DNA of 64,000 bases from the NCBI RefSeq assembly GCF_000202635.1, contig NC_015125.1, forward strand, positions 2,046,001-2,110,000, read 5' to 3'. The position numbers and the translations under genes are program-made. Source of the DNA: Microbacterium testaceum StLB037 (lineage in GTDB: Bacteria > Actinomycetota > Actinomycetes > Actinomycetales > Microbacteriaceae). The notes below the pieces were generated by a model, which did no database searches, was not told where the DNA came from, and saw only the letters and a list, made by a program, of their open reading frames with translations. Positions 25,927 through 34,158 of this stretch are shown piece by piece (position 1 is the first letter of the stretch; every line of letters begins with the position of its first letter).

Positions 25927-26523
25927 ATGACCCGCACTCTCGACGCCACCGACCTCGCCCGCGTGGCCGTCTTCGCCGCGCTCATCGCGGTTCTCGGTCT
26001 GCCCGGCAGCTTCCCCGTCTTCGGGGGCGTGCCCATCACCGCCCAGACGCTCGGGGTGATGCTGGCCGGAGCCGTGCTCGGTCCCTGGCTCGGCGCCCTC
26101 TCGGTGACCGTCGTGCTGGCTCTCACGGCGGCGGGCCTTCCGCTGCTCGCGGGAGGTCGCGGCGGCATCGGCGTCTTCCTCGGCCCCTCCGCCGGATACG
26201 CCCTCGGATGGATCCTCGGGGCGATCGTCATCGGTCTCCTCGTCCACGCGGGAGGCCGGCGCCCCGTCGCCTGGCGCACGGCTCTCGCCATGCTCGTCGG
26301 GGGAGTCGTGGCGATCTACGCGGTCGGCATCCCGGTGCAGAGTGCGGTGACCCGTCTGCCGCTCGGCGAGACCGCCTTGACGAGTCTCGTCTTCGTCCCG
26401 GGCGATCTGCTCAAGGCCGCCCTCGCGACCGCTGTCGTGTCGGCTCTCGTACGGGCATACCCGCGAGGGTTCCGCCGCGCCTGGACGACCCCCGCCGCCC
26501 GCGCCGCGGTCGCGTCGGCGTGA
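25927..26523 (+). CDS. bioY: Biotin ECF transporter S component BioY
   Basis: 198 residues with six membrane helices. The family hallmarks are visible: FGGVPITAQTLGVMLAGAVLGPWLGALS, AGGRGGIGVFLGPSAGYALGW and FVPGDLLKAALA. BioY binds biotin and, with BioM and BioN, imports it. GGAAAGG lies just upstream of the ATG, and two BioQ-type operators lie 28-55 bases upstream. The gene overlaps the next by GTGA. The energising components follow two genes later, with two metabolic genes in between. Confidence 0.95.
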   Translation: MTRTLDATDLARVAVFAALIAVLGLPGSFPVFGGVPITAQTLGVMLAGAVLGPWLGALSVTVVLALTAAGLPLLAGGRGGIGVFLGPSAGYALGWILGAIVIGLLVHAGGRRPVAWRTALAMLVGGVVAIYAVGIPVQSAVTRLPLGETALTSLVFVPGDLLKAALATAVVSALVRAYPRGFRRAWTTPAARAAVASA

Positions 26524-27599
26524 TCGTCACCCTCGACGGCGACGCTCCGCGGCTGTTCGAGCGGATCGCCGCGACCCGCGCCGCCGGAGACGCCGTGCTG
26601 ATCGCCGACCCGCGGTGGAGCGCCGATCAGCGCGCGGGCGTGGAGCGCGTGGCATCCGGGATCGAGGAGACGGATGCCACGGCCTGGGCGACCCTGACCT
26701 CGGGCAGCAGCGGCACCCCGCGCATCGTGCGGCGTACGGCCGCGTCGTGGACGAACTCGTTCGCGGCGGTGGCGGCGCTTCTCGACGCGGGACCCGATGA
26801 CGTCGTGGCCCTCCCTGCCCCGCCCTCGTCGTCGCTGACCCTGTACTCGCTGGCGCACGCCCTCGAGGGCGGTCCGCGTCCGGCGCTCGGTCGCGATCCC
26901 GCGGCGACGTGTCTGCACGCGACTCCGGAGGGGCTTCGCGCCGTCCTCGACGACGGATCCCTGCCGCGGTTGCGTACCGCTCTCGTCGGTGGTTCACCCC
27001 TCGACCGGGCGCTGCGGGCCCGTGCCGAAGCCTCGGGCGTGCGCGTCGTCTCGTACTACGGGGCGGCGGAGCTGTCGTTCGTCGCCGTCGACGCGGGCGA
27101 GGGATTGCGCGCCTTCCCCGGGGTCGACCTCGAGGTGCGGGGCGCCGAGGTGTGGGTGCGGTCGTCGTTCGTGGCATCCGGATATCTGGGGTCGGACGGC
27201 CCCCTGCGACGCGACGGGGAGTGGGCGACCGTCGGAGATCGCGCCGAACTGCGGGACGGACGCCTCCGCCTGCTCGGCCGCGCCGACGACGCGATCCTCA
27301 GCGCCTCGGCGACGGTCGTCCCGCACGAGGTCGAGGAGGTCCTGCGAGGGATCCCGGGCGTGCGCGACGCGGTCGTGTTCGGGATGCCGCGCCCCCGCGT
27401 CGGCGCGCTCGTGGCGGCGCTCGTCGAGCTGACGGATGCCGATCCCGCGGCGGTGCGCGCCGAGGCCGCTACCCGGCTCGGCCCCGCGCATCGTCCGCGG
27501 CGCTGGGCGTTCGGGACGATCCCGCGAACCCCCTCCGGTAAACCGGCGCGCGCCGAGGTCGCCCGTCTCGTGGAGCACGGCCGTGGCGCCGGACACTGA
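26520..27599 (+). CDS. Short AMP-forming acyl-CoA ligase-like protein in the biotin operon
   Basis: 359-residue member of the adenylate-forming superfamily, shorter than the usual 500 or more and similar in size to compact MenE-like ligases. Motifs in order: TSGSSGTPRIVRR (ATP loop, about residue 60), YYGAAE (about 180), GDRAEL, GRADDAIL hinge and TPSGKPARAE with the C-terminal lysine. The substrate is unknown. Its place between bioY and a thiolase suggests an acid linked to biotin metabolism, such as pimelate or biotin itself (inference). The GTG at 26520 overlaps the bioY stop. Confidence 0.8.
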   Translation: MIVTLDGDAPRLFERIAATRAAGDAVLIADPRWSADQRAGVERVASGIEETDATAWATLTSGSSGTPRIVRRTAASWTNSFAAVAALLDAGPDDVVALPAPPSSSLTLYSLAHALEGGPRPALGRDPAATCLHATPEGLRAVLDDGSLPRLRTALVGGSPLDRALRARAEASGVRVVSYYGAAELSFVAVDAGEGLRAFPGVDLEVRGAEVWVRSSFVASGYLGSDGPLRRDGEWATVGDRAELRDGRLRLLGRADDAILSASATVVPHEVEEVLRGIPGVRDAVVFGMPRPRVGALVAALVELTDADPAAVRAEAATRLGPAHRPRRWAFGTIPRTPSGKPARAEVARLVEHGRGAGH

Positions 27600-28689
27600 C
27601 CCGGTCGTCGTCGCGGCCCGACGCAGCCCTCTCGCCGTCCGCGGGCGCGGCCTCACCGACGTCGACGCGGGCTCCCTCGCCGGGACCGTGATCGCGGCGA
27701 CCGTCGCCGACGCCGAATCCCCGCCGATCGCGGATGTCGTCCTCGGCAATTGCACGGGACCGGGCGGCAACCTCGGCCGCATCGCCGCGCTCGCGGCCGG
27801 CCTCGGGACCGGCGTCCCCGGGGGCACCGTCGATCGGCAGTGCGGGAGCGGACTCGCGGCGATCATGGATGCCGCGCACGCGACGCGCGCCGACGGTCGG
27901 GCACGCGTGGCGGGCGGGGTCGAGAGCGCCTCGACCGCTCCCGTTCGCGTCCAGGACGGCGCGCCCTACGCCCGAGCCCCGTTCGCCCCGGCGGGCTTCG
28001 CCGACCCCGACATGCTGCGGGCCGCCGAGGATCTGGCCGCCCACGACGCTCTCACCCGCGAACGCCAGGACGCCTATGCCCGGCGCAGCCACGCCCGCGC
28101 GACGACCGCGCGGGCGTCGGGTCGCTTCGACGCGGAGATCGTGCCCGTGGCGGGCGTGAGCCGCGACGAGGGCATCGGTACGTCCGCGGCGCTGCTGGCG
28201 CGTCTCGCCCCGCTGATGACCGGAGGCACCGTGACGGCGGGCACCTCGACCCGCATCGGCGACGGAGCGGCGGCGGTCGTCGTCGCCCCCGCCGGGTCGG
28301 GGCCGGGGCTCGCCATCCGCGCTACCGCGGTCATCGGGTGCGACCCAGCCCTGCCCGGCATCGGCGCCGCCCCCGCGATCCAGGCCGCGCTCACACAGGC
28401 GGGGCGGAGCCTCACCGACGTCGCCGCGATCGAGCTCGTCGAGGCGTTCGCCGCGCAGAGCATCGCCGTGCTGTCTCGCCTCGGGCTCCGCGACGACGAC
28501 GAGAGGGTCTGCGCCGAGGGCGGAGCGCTGGCGCTGGGACACCCGTGGGGAGCGAGCGGAGCGGTCGCCGTCGTGCGCCTGTTCTCCCGCCTCGTCCGTG
28601 CGGGGGCGCCGGCGGGAACGCTGGGCCTCGCCGCGGCATCCGTGGGTGGCGGTCTCGGTGTCGCCGCCGTGTTCGAGGTCGTGCGGTGA
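27583..28689 (+). CDS. Thiolase-like protein with Ser in place of the second catalytic Cys
   Basis: 368 residues. The nucleophile C87 (DRQCGSG) and H320 (GHPWG) are kept, but the usual C-x-GGG acid/base cysteine is replaced by serine (S353 in AASVGGG). EAFAAQ at about 285 matches the NEAFA motif with N changed to V. Compared with the thiolase at 11595 it is shorter by 24 residues. It lies inside the biotin-uptake operon, starting with GTG within the end of the ligase gene. A role in forming or cleaving a 3-ketoacyl-CoA on a biotin-related acid is possible; otherwise it may be a divergent condensing enzyme. Confidence 0.8.
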   Translation: MAPDTDPVVVAARRSPLAVRGRGLTDVDAGSLAGTVIAATVADAESPPIADVVLGNCTGPGGNLGRIAALAAGLGTGVPGGTVDRQCGSGLAAIMDAAHATRADGRARVAGGVESASTAPVRVQDGAPYARAPFAPAGFADPDMLRAAEDLAAHDALTRERQDAYARRSHARATTARASGRFDAEIVPVAGVSRDEGIGTSAALLARLAPLMTGGTVTAGTSTRIGDGAAAVVVAPAGSGPGLAIRATAVIGCDPALPGIGAAPAIQAALTQAGRSLTDVAAIELVEAFAAQSIAVLSRLGLRDDDERVCAEGGALALGHPWGASGAVAVVRLFSRLVRAGAPAGTLGLAAASVGGGLGVAAVFEVVR

Positions 28690-29372
28690 GTGTCGTGCAC
28701 TGCCGCGGGCTGACCGCTCGGCTGGGCGACCGCGAGGTTCTGCAGGACGTCGCCCTCGACCTCGGGGCCCGGACCATCGCGGTCATCGGCGACAACGGTT
28801 CGGGCAAGTCGACCTTCGCCCGCCTCATCACCGGGCTCGTGCGGCGCGCGTCGGGCGAACTCGCCGTCCTCGGCCTCGATCCGGAACGGGATGCCGCCGA
28901 CCTCCGCCGTCGCGTCGCCCTCGTGCTGAGCAACCCGGACGCGCAGATCATCATGCCCACCGTCGCGGAGGACGTCGCTCTGTCGCTCCGCGCGCTGCGC
29001 CTCTCTCGCGAGGAGCGGGGTCGCCGCGTCACCGCGGTGCTCGAGCGCTTCGGGCTGGACGCGCTCGCCGACCGCGCGGCTCACGACCTGTCCGGAGGGC
29101 AGAAGCAGCTGCTCGCGCTCGCCGGTGCGTTCGTGCGCTCTCCCGACCTCGTCGTCGCCGACGAGCCGACGGCGTTCCTCGATGCACGAAACGCTCGCGC
29201 AGTCGCCGATCACCTGCTCGCCGACTTCGGGCATGCGCTGATCGTGGTCACGCACGACCTCGCTCTTGCGCGCCGGTGCGAGACGGCCGTGCTGTTCGAG
29301 GACGGCGGGGTCGTGGCATCCGGAATCGCCGCCGATGTCGTCGAGCGCTACGAACGGGCCGTGGCGTGCTGA
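28686..29372 (+). CDS. bioM: Biotin ECF transporter ATPase BioM
   Basis: 228-residue ABC ATPase with all motifs: Walker A GDNGSGKST (about 37-45), Q-loop, signature LSGGQKQ, Walker B LVVADEP, D-loop FLDA and H-loop VVTHD. Small size and the neighbour BioN fit an ECF A component. The GTG at 28686 overlaps the thiolase stop (GTGA). With BioN it couples ATP hydrolysis to biotin uptake by BioY. Confidence 0.92.
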   Translation: MSVVHCRGLTARLGDREVLQDVALDLGARTIAVIGDNGSGKSTFARLITGLVRRASGELAVLGLDPERDAADLRRRVALVLSNPDAQIIMPTVAEDVALSLRALRLSREERGRRVTAVLERFGLDALADRAAHDLSGGQKQLLALAGAFVRSPDLVVADEPTAFLDARNARAVADHLLADFGHALIVVTHDLALARRCETAVLFEDGGVVASGIAADVVERYERAVAC

Positions 29373-29974
29373 GCGTGTTCCGCCCCGGGAGGGGATGGCT
29401 GCACCGGATGCCGGCCGGCCCGAAGCTCGCCCTCTTCGCGGTCGTGGCGGTCGTCGTCGCGGCGCTGCCTCCGGTGTGGGCGACGGTTCCGGTGGCGGTG
29501 GTGGTGCCCGTGGCCCTGTATGCCGTGGCGGGAATGGGGTTGGGCGCGGGCCTTCGCGCGCTCGGCGGTCAGGTCTGCGCGCTCCGCTGGATGATCGCGA
29601 TCACGGCGGCGGGGCAGCTGATCTTCCTCGGGCTCGAGCCGGCCGCAGCCAACACCGCGCGCGTTGCCGCAGCGGTTCTCGTCGCGGGGCTGGTGCCGCT
29701 GACCACGCCCGTCTCCGCGATGCTCGATGCGCTCGAGCGGGGGCTCCGGCCGCTGCGCCTCGTCGGTATCGATCCGGCGCGCGTCGCACTGCTCTGGATG
29801 GTGACGCTCACGACGATCCCCGTCCTCGCCCGCCACGCCGCCGAGGTCCGCGATGCCCAGCGGGCGCGGGGGCTGCGCCCCTCGCTCCTGCGCGGGACCC
29901 TGCCGTTCCTCGTCGTCGCCCTGCGTCACGCCGACGATCTGGGCGACGCGCTCGCGGCCCGCGGCATCCGCTGA
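29366..29974 (+). CDS. bioN: Biotin ECF transporter T component BioN
   Basis: 202 residues with four or five membrane helices. The C-terminal cytoplasmic coupling helix carries ARG motifs (AQRARGLR and AARGIR), typical of EcfT proteins that dock on the ATPase. The GTG at 29366 overlaps the BioM gene by 7 bases; a GTG at 29375 is an alternative. It ends the biotin operon; a palindromic repeat follows before the convergent cofE. Confidence 0.9.
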   Translation: MLSVFRPGRGWLHRMPAGPKLALFAVVAVVVAALPPVWATVPVAVVVPVALYAVAGMGLGAGLRALGGQVCALRWMIAITAAGQLIFLGLEPAAANTARVAAAVLVAGLVPLTTPVSAMLDALERGLRPLRLVGIDPARVALLWMVTLTTIPVLARHAAEVRDAQRARGLRPSLLRGTLPFLVVALRHADDLGDALAARGIR

Positions 29975-29980
29975 TCCACC

Positions 29981-30055
29981 CCAGATCACACGATCCGCAC
30001 GAGATCACGCGTCCCGTGGGTGTCGGAATGTGTGCTCTCGGACCGGACGTGTTGT
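29981..30055. repeat. Intergenic repeat family E (copy 1)
   Basis: Begins with CCAGATCACACGATCC and ends with GTGTGCTCTCGG, matching the element at 59942-60022. It lies between convergent bioN and cofE genes and may act as a two-way terminator. Confidence 0.6.
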
Positions 30056-30126
30056 TTCGGAGCCCGGCGCCGGGCGGCCGGGCCGCACACCGACCCCCGG
30101 GGTGGAGAGGGGAGAGGCGGGCGGGG

Positions 30127-30879
30127 TCAGTCGCGCGCGGCGCGGCCCGCCGCGAAGCCCTCGGCGTACGCCTCGTCGGCGCCCTGGCGGAACATGTCGC
30201 GCTCGGGGTCGCGCACGATCGAGCGCGCGCCGGGGAGGTCGAGCTCTCCCACCAGGTCTCCGCGCCCGCGCACGATCGCGACGGGGCGGCGCGACGCCTT
30301 GCCCTTGACGAGGTCGGTGGCCGCGGCGAGCTCATCGGCCACGCACGGCAGGGTCACGACGAGCGGGCGGCCCTCGGCATCCACCGTTCCGCGGAGGTCT
30401 TCGAAGACATGGATGCCGCCGGCCCCGATCGCGTGATCCGTCTGCCCCTCGCGCCACGCGCGGCCGAGGGTGTCGGTGATGATCACGCCGACCCGGGCGA
30501 CGGCGCGCAGCCCCTCGGCGATGCGCCGCGCGGAGGCGTCGGGGTCGACGGGGAGGAGGAGCACCGTGCCCTCGGGGGTGTTGCTGGCGTCGACTCCCGC
30601 GGCGGCCGAGACGATCCCCAGGGGGTTCTCGACGATCCGGGTCACGTGTCCGGTGGGGGAGGTGCGGGATGCCACGAGCCGCACGGTCTCGCGCGTGATG
30701 GCGTCCTCGCGGTCCGAGGCCCGGATGATCCGCCCCTCGGCCTTCGACACGATCTTGCTCGTGACGACGACGATGTCGCCGTCCTGGAGCGGTTCCGTGA
30801 GGGCATCCAGGATCACCCGGACGAGGTCGTCCCCCGGGGTGATCTCACGGATGCCGTCGAGGGCCCAGACCTGCAGCAC
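30127..30879 (-). CDS. cofE: Coenzyme F420-0:L-glutamate ligase
   Basis: 250 residues, the size of the stand-alone archaeal-type CofE rather than the longer FbiB fusion of mycobacteria. Landmarks are [10 protein letters not shown] near the start, [33 protein letters not shown] and the metal-binding [21 protein letters not shown] segment. It adds the first glutamates to F420-0 using GTP. The GTG at 30879 starts 1 base after the GNAT stop, so the two genes are co-transcribed. No other F420 gene is in the window. Confidence 0.9.
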   Translation of the reverse strand: MLQVWALDGIREITPGDDLVRVILDALTEPLQDGDIVVVTSKIVSKAEGRIIRASDREDAITRETVRLVASRTSPTGHVTRIVENPLGIVSAAAGVDASNTPEGTVLLLPVDPDASARRIAEGLRAVARVGVIITDTLGRAWREGQTDHAIGAGGIHVFEDLRGTVDAEGRPLVVTLPCVADELAAATDLVKGKASRRPVAIVRGRGDLVGELDLPGARSIVRDPERDMFRQGADEAYAEGFAAGRAARD

Positions 30880-30880
30880 G

Positions 30881-31387
30881 TCAGCGGACGAAGCGCACCT
30901 CGGTGAGCTCCTCACCGAGGAAGGGTTCCACGTGCGAGGCGCCGTCGAGCGCGAAGCCGTTGCGGGTGTAGAAGCGGTGCGCGCGCGGGTTGTCGTCGGC
31001 GACCCAGAGGTACGCGCCCTCGTCGGCGTCGATCGCGGCGTCGAAGAGCTGCTGGCCGATGCCGGTGCCGTGGAAGGCATCGAGAAGGTAGATGAAGTAC
31101 AGCTCGCGCTCGCGCGGAGCGTCGTCGTCGCGAGCGGGACCAGAGCCGACGAAGCCGACGATCTCGCCGTCGACGAGCGCGGCGTGCATCCGGTAGTCGT
31201 CGCCCTGGGAGGCCCAGTGGGTCCAGAGCTCGGCCATGCGGCGGGGGGAGACGGCTTTGAGGGCCGCTTCGCTGATCAGGTGATCGTAGGTCTCGTGCCA
31301 ACAGGTGGCGTGCACGCGGCCGAGGGCCTCGGCATCCACGTCGCGCACCGGACGGACGACGATGTCGGTTCGGGGTTCGGCGGTCAT
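30881..31387 (-). CDS. GNAT-family N-acetyltransferase
   Basis: 168 residues with the acetyl-CoA-binding segment [19 protein letters not shown] (R/Q-x-x-G-x-G/A form with a changed first position) followed by the [21 protein letters not shown] strand-helix. The substrate is unknown. A minus-strand TAGAGT box lies 6 bases upstream of the ATG, indicating a leaderless message. It leads into cofE with only one base between. Confidence 0.85.
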   Translation of the reverse strand: MTAEPRTDIVVRPVRDVDAEALGRVHATCWHETYDHLISEAALKAVSPRRMAELWTHWASQGDDYRMHAALVDGEIVGFVGSGPARDDDAPRERELYFIYLLDAFHGTGIGQQLFDAAIDADEGAYLWVADDNPRAHRFYTRNGFALDGASHVEPFLGEELTEVRFVR

Positions 31388-31393
31388 GGCGTG

Positions 31394-31399
31394 ACTCTA
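31394..31399 (-). promoter_or_regulatory. -10 box TAGAGT of the GNAT-cofE operon
   Basis: Minus-strand TAGAGT with 6 bases to the ATG at 31387; no ribosome-binding site. Confidence 0.5.
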
Positions 31400-31484
31400 C
31401 GCGGGGCTTTCGCCAGGCGGAAATCGGCGGCCGCGCGCGGGATGATGCGGTACGAGCGGCACTTTGTCAGACGTGCATGCCAGC

Positions 31485-32387
31485 ATGATCGCCGTGTCGG
31501 AACGCCCCCGGTTGACCTCCGTCGAGGCGCGTCTCGACGCCCTCGCGAACCGCCTCCTCGCCGCAGCTCCCGCCTCGGGCGCCCGGGCGCGACTGGTCGA
31601 GTTCGCCGTGTTCGTCCTCAAGCAGGCCTGGGCGTGCGTGTTCGGAGCCGCGTTCCTCGCCGTCGTGCTCGCGGCGAAGCTCTGGTACCCGGCCGACGCT
31701 CCGCTCGCCCGCAACGACGCCCTCACGATTGCCGCGATCCTCATCCAGATCGTCATGGTGGTGGGGCGTCTCGAGACCCTGCGCGAACTGCGCGTGATCG
31801 TCACGTTCCACATCGTCGGGACCGTGATGGAACTCTTCAAGACCGACGTCGGCTCGTGGATGTACGCGGCCGACGGCGTGCTGCGCCTCGGCGGGGTTCC
31901 GCTGTACAGCGGCTTCATGTACGCGGCGGTCGGCAGCTACATGGTGCGCGTGTACCGCCTGTTCGACCTCCGGTTCACGCGCTATCCCCGTCAGTGGCTC
32001 ACGGCGGTCGTCGCCGTCCTGATCTACGCCAACTTCTTCACGCACCACTGGATCATCGACCTCCGCTGGGTCCTGATCGCCGCCGTCGTCGTGCTCTGGG
32101 GCCGCACGATGATGCACTTCCGCTTCTTCCGCGGACGATTCCGGATGCCGATCCTCCTGGCCTTCGCGGGGGTGGCGGTGTTCATCTGGCTCGCGGAGAA
32201 CATCGCGACCTACGCCGGCGCGTGGCTGTATCCCTCGCAGGTCGGGGCATGGCATCCGGTCGACGTGTCGAAGCTCTCGTCGTGGTTCCTGCTCATGATC
32301 GTGTCGGTCGTGCTCGTGACGTGGGTGTATCCGCCGCGGGAGCCGGATCCTCCGGCACAAGACGAGGGCCGAGCGCTTGTGGGCTGA
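31485..32387 (+). CDS. DUF817 family membrane protein
   Basis: 300 residues with seven or eight hydrophobic helices and the family features FHIVGTVMELFKTDVGSWMYA, LYSGFMYAAVGSY and YANFFTHHWI with a His pair. DUF817 has no known function. The Glu and His residues within the membrane part suggest a metal or substrate site, but that is a guess. The start is not certain: ATG 31485 is preferred, with TTG 31464 or GTG 31494 possible. It precedes a thioesterase. Confidence 0.85.
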   Translation: MIAVSERPRLTSVEARLDALANRLLAAAPASGARARLVEFAVFVLKQAWACVFGAAFLAVVLAAKLWYPADAPLARNDALTIAAILIQIVMVVGRLETLRELRVIVTFHIVGTVMELFKTDVGSWMYAADGVLRLGGVPLYSGFMYAAVGSYMVRVYRLFDLRFTRYPRQWLTAVVAVLIYANFFTHHWIIDLRWVLIAAVVVLWGRTMMHFRFFRGRFRMPILLAFAGVAVFIWLAENIATYAGAWLYPSQVGAWHPVDVSKLSSWFLLMIVSVVLVTWVYPPREPDPPAQDEGRALVG

Positions 32388-32435
32388 GCACAACGGAATC
32401 GCCGATCCGTCGTGGGATCGTTACGCTCGCCCCTC

Positions 32436-32996
32436 GTGAACGTCCTCTGGCGGACCCTGCTGGTCCTCTTCCGCGCACGCCGTCGCCTCCGCCGCGAGGG
32501 GCCCATCGATCCGAACACGGTGACCCGCGTCCGCATCCGCGTGCTGCCCACCGACATCGATCTGCTGCGCCATCTCAACAACGGCCGGTACCTGTCGCTG
32601 TTCGACCTCGGCCGGTGGGATCTCCTCACGCGCGCCGGCCTGATGGCGGCCATGACGAAGCAGGGGTGGTACGCCGTGGTGGCGGCCGAGACCATCACGT
32701 TCCGCCGCTCGCTCGAGCTGTGGCAGCGCTTCGACCTCGAGACGCGCATGATCGGGCACGACGACCGCGCGGTGTACCTCGAGCACCGCGCGCTGGTCGC
32801 GGGCGAGATCTACGCCCGCGCGATCATCCGCGCGCGCATCCTCCGCCGCACCGGCGGGACCGTTCCGCACGACGAGCTGTTCGCCGCGGTCGGGCGCCCC
32901 GACGGGCTGCCCGACATCGAGCAGTGGGTGCACGACTGGGCCGACGGTTCGGCGCTGCCGTCGACGAAGCGACCGGCTCCCAGCGTCTGGGAGTGA
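32436..32996 (+). CDS. Acyl-CoA thioesterase-like hotdog protein
   Basis: 186 residues with a single hotdog domain: VLPTDIDLLRHLNNGRYLSLFDLGRWDL is the helix and loop with the usual Asp/Asn pair, and VYLEHRALVAGEIYARAIIRARIL the central sheet. It resembles the eukaryotic THEM6 and bacterial 4-hydroxybenzoyl-CoA thioesterase-like group. The substrate is unknown. The GTG at 32436 follows TACGCT by 8 bases; a GTG at 32412 would add 8 residues. Confidence 0.85.
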   Translation: MNVLWRTLLVLFRARRRLRREGPIDPNTVTRVRIRVLPTDIDLLRHLNNGRYLSLFDLGRWDLLTRAGLMAAMTKQGWYAVVAAETITFRRSLELWQRFDLETRMIGHDDRAVYLEHRALVAGEIYARAIIRARILRRTGGTVPHDELFAAVGRPDGLPDIEQWVHDWADGSALPSTKRPAPSVWE

Positions 32997-33015
32997 GCGC
33001 CCGCGGCGGGGCGTC

Positions 33016-33996
33016 TTACGCGAGCCCGAAGCGCGCGTCGAGCCACGCCACCTGGCGCAGCCAGTGCCGGTACCCGCCGCCCTCGTGGCCGTTGTAGGTG
33101 TACTCCTCGAGCGCCGCGTCGGTCGAGGAGAGCGCGTGGAACGCGGCGAACACGCCGGAGGGCAGCACGACGTCGTCCATCAGACCGACGGAGAACAGCG
33201 CGGGGGCGTGGATGCGCCGCGCGAGGATCGCCCCGTCGACGTACGACAGGGTCCGCAGCGCGTCCTCCGCCGCATCGCGGTGCACCGCGAGGAAGCGCGT
33301 GATCTCGGTGAACGGTGCCGACGGCGTGCGCACGATCGCGTTCGGGAAGTCGCACAGGAACGGCACGTCGGGCATGACCGCGGCCACCGCGTCGCCCGAC
33401 AGGGCTGCGGCGGCGATCGCGAGCCCGCCTCCCTGGCTGCCGCCGGTGACCGCGACGCGCGTCGGGTCGACCCCGGGGAGGGTGCGGACCACGTCGACGA
33501 GGCGGGCGGCATCCGTGTACAGGCGGCGGTAGTAGTACTCGCGGGGATCCAGGATGCCGCGGGTCATCACGCCCGGGAAGGCGGCGGCGGAGCCGTGCGG
33601 GTCGGGGGTCTCGCCCACGCTCCACGTCGATCCCTGGCCGCGCGTGTCCATGATGACGTGGACGTAGCCCGCGGACGCCCACTGGTGCTTCTCGCCGGCG
33701 AGACCGCGGCCGCCGCCGTAGCCGATGAACTCCACGACGGCGGGGAGCACCTCGTCGCCGTGCGGTCGCACGACCCAGCCGCGGATGGCGTCGCCGCCGA
33801 AACCCGTGAAGGTGAGGTCCTGCACCGACAGTGCCCGCAGCGGGCCGTCCACCGGGGTGAGGACGGCGGGGCGGGCGGCATCCCGGGCTTCGGCGAGCGT
33901 CTCGTCCCAGAAGGCGTCGAGGTCGTCGGGAGCGGTGAGCGCCGGGCGGTACTCGCGCAGCAGCTCGAGGGGCATGTCGGTGAAGGTCTGTGCCAT
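33016..33996 (-). CDS. Acetyl-xylan esterase/cephalosporin-C deacetylase-family hydrolase
   Basis: 326-residue alpha/beta hydrolase of the AXE1 (CE7) family. The catalytic triad is S187 (GGSQGG), D274 or D275 (GLMDD) and H304 (NGHEGG). The DTRGQG motif at 117-122 is diagnostic for CE7. It removes acetyl groups from short xylo-oligosaccharides or cephalosporin-like esters, acting in the cytoplasm, since no signal peptide is present. It converges with the thioesterase and is divergent from the PutA-like gene. No xylanase is adjacent. Confidence 0.93.
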   Translation of the reverse strand: MAQTFTDMPLELLREYRPALTAPDDLDAFWDETLAEARDAARPAVLTPVDGPLRALSVQDLTFTGFGGDAIRGWVVRPHGDEVLPAVVEFIGYGGGRGLAGEKHQWASAGYVHVIMDTRGQGSTWSVGETPDPHGSAAAFPGVMTRGILDPREYYYRRLYTDAARLVDVVRTLPGVDPTRVAVTGGSQGGGLAIAAAALSGDAVAAVMPDVPFLCDFPNAIVRTPSAPFTEITRFLAVHRDAAEDALRTLSYVDGAILARRIHAPALFSVGLMDDVVLPSGVFAAFHALSSTDAALEEYTYNGHEGGGYRHWLRQVAWLDARFGLA

Positions 33997-34145
33997 GCGG
34001 GAACTCCAACGGTGAGGGGGCTGCACCGACAGTAGCGAATGCGGGGGGATCCGCGGGCGGGCCGGCCCCGCGCCCGGCCCCGACCCACGGCGCCCCGATC
34101 CCCGGGTTGCCCGGCACGCCGCCGGGATGCCACGCGCGCGATCCC

Positions 34146-34151
34146 TAGGCT
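34146..34151 (+). promoter_or_regulatory. -10 box TAGGCT of the PutA-like gene
   Basis: TAGGCT with 7 bases to the ATG at 34159; no Shine-Dalgarno sequence. Confidence 0.5.
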
Positions 34152-34158
34152 GGCCGAC

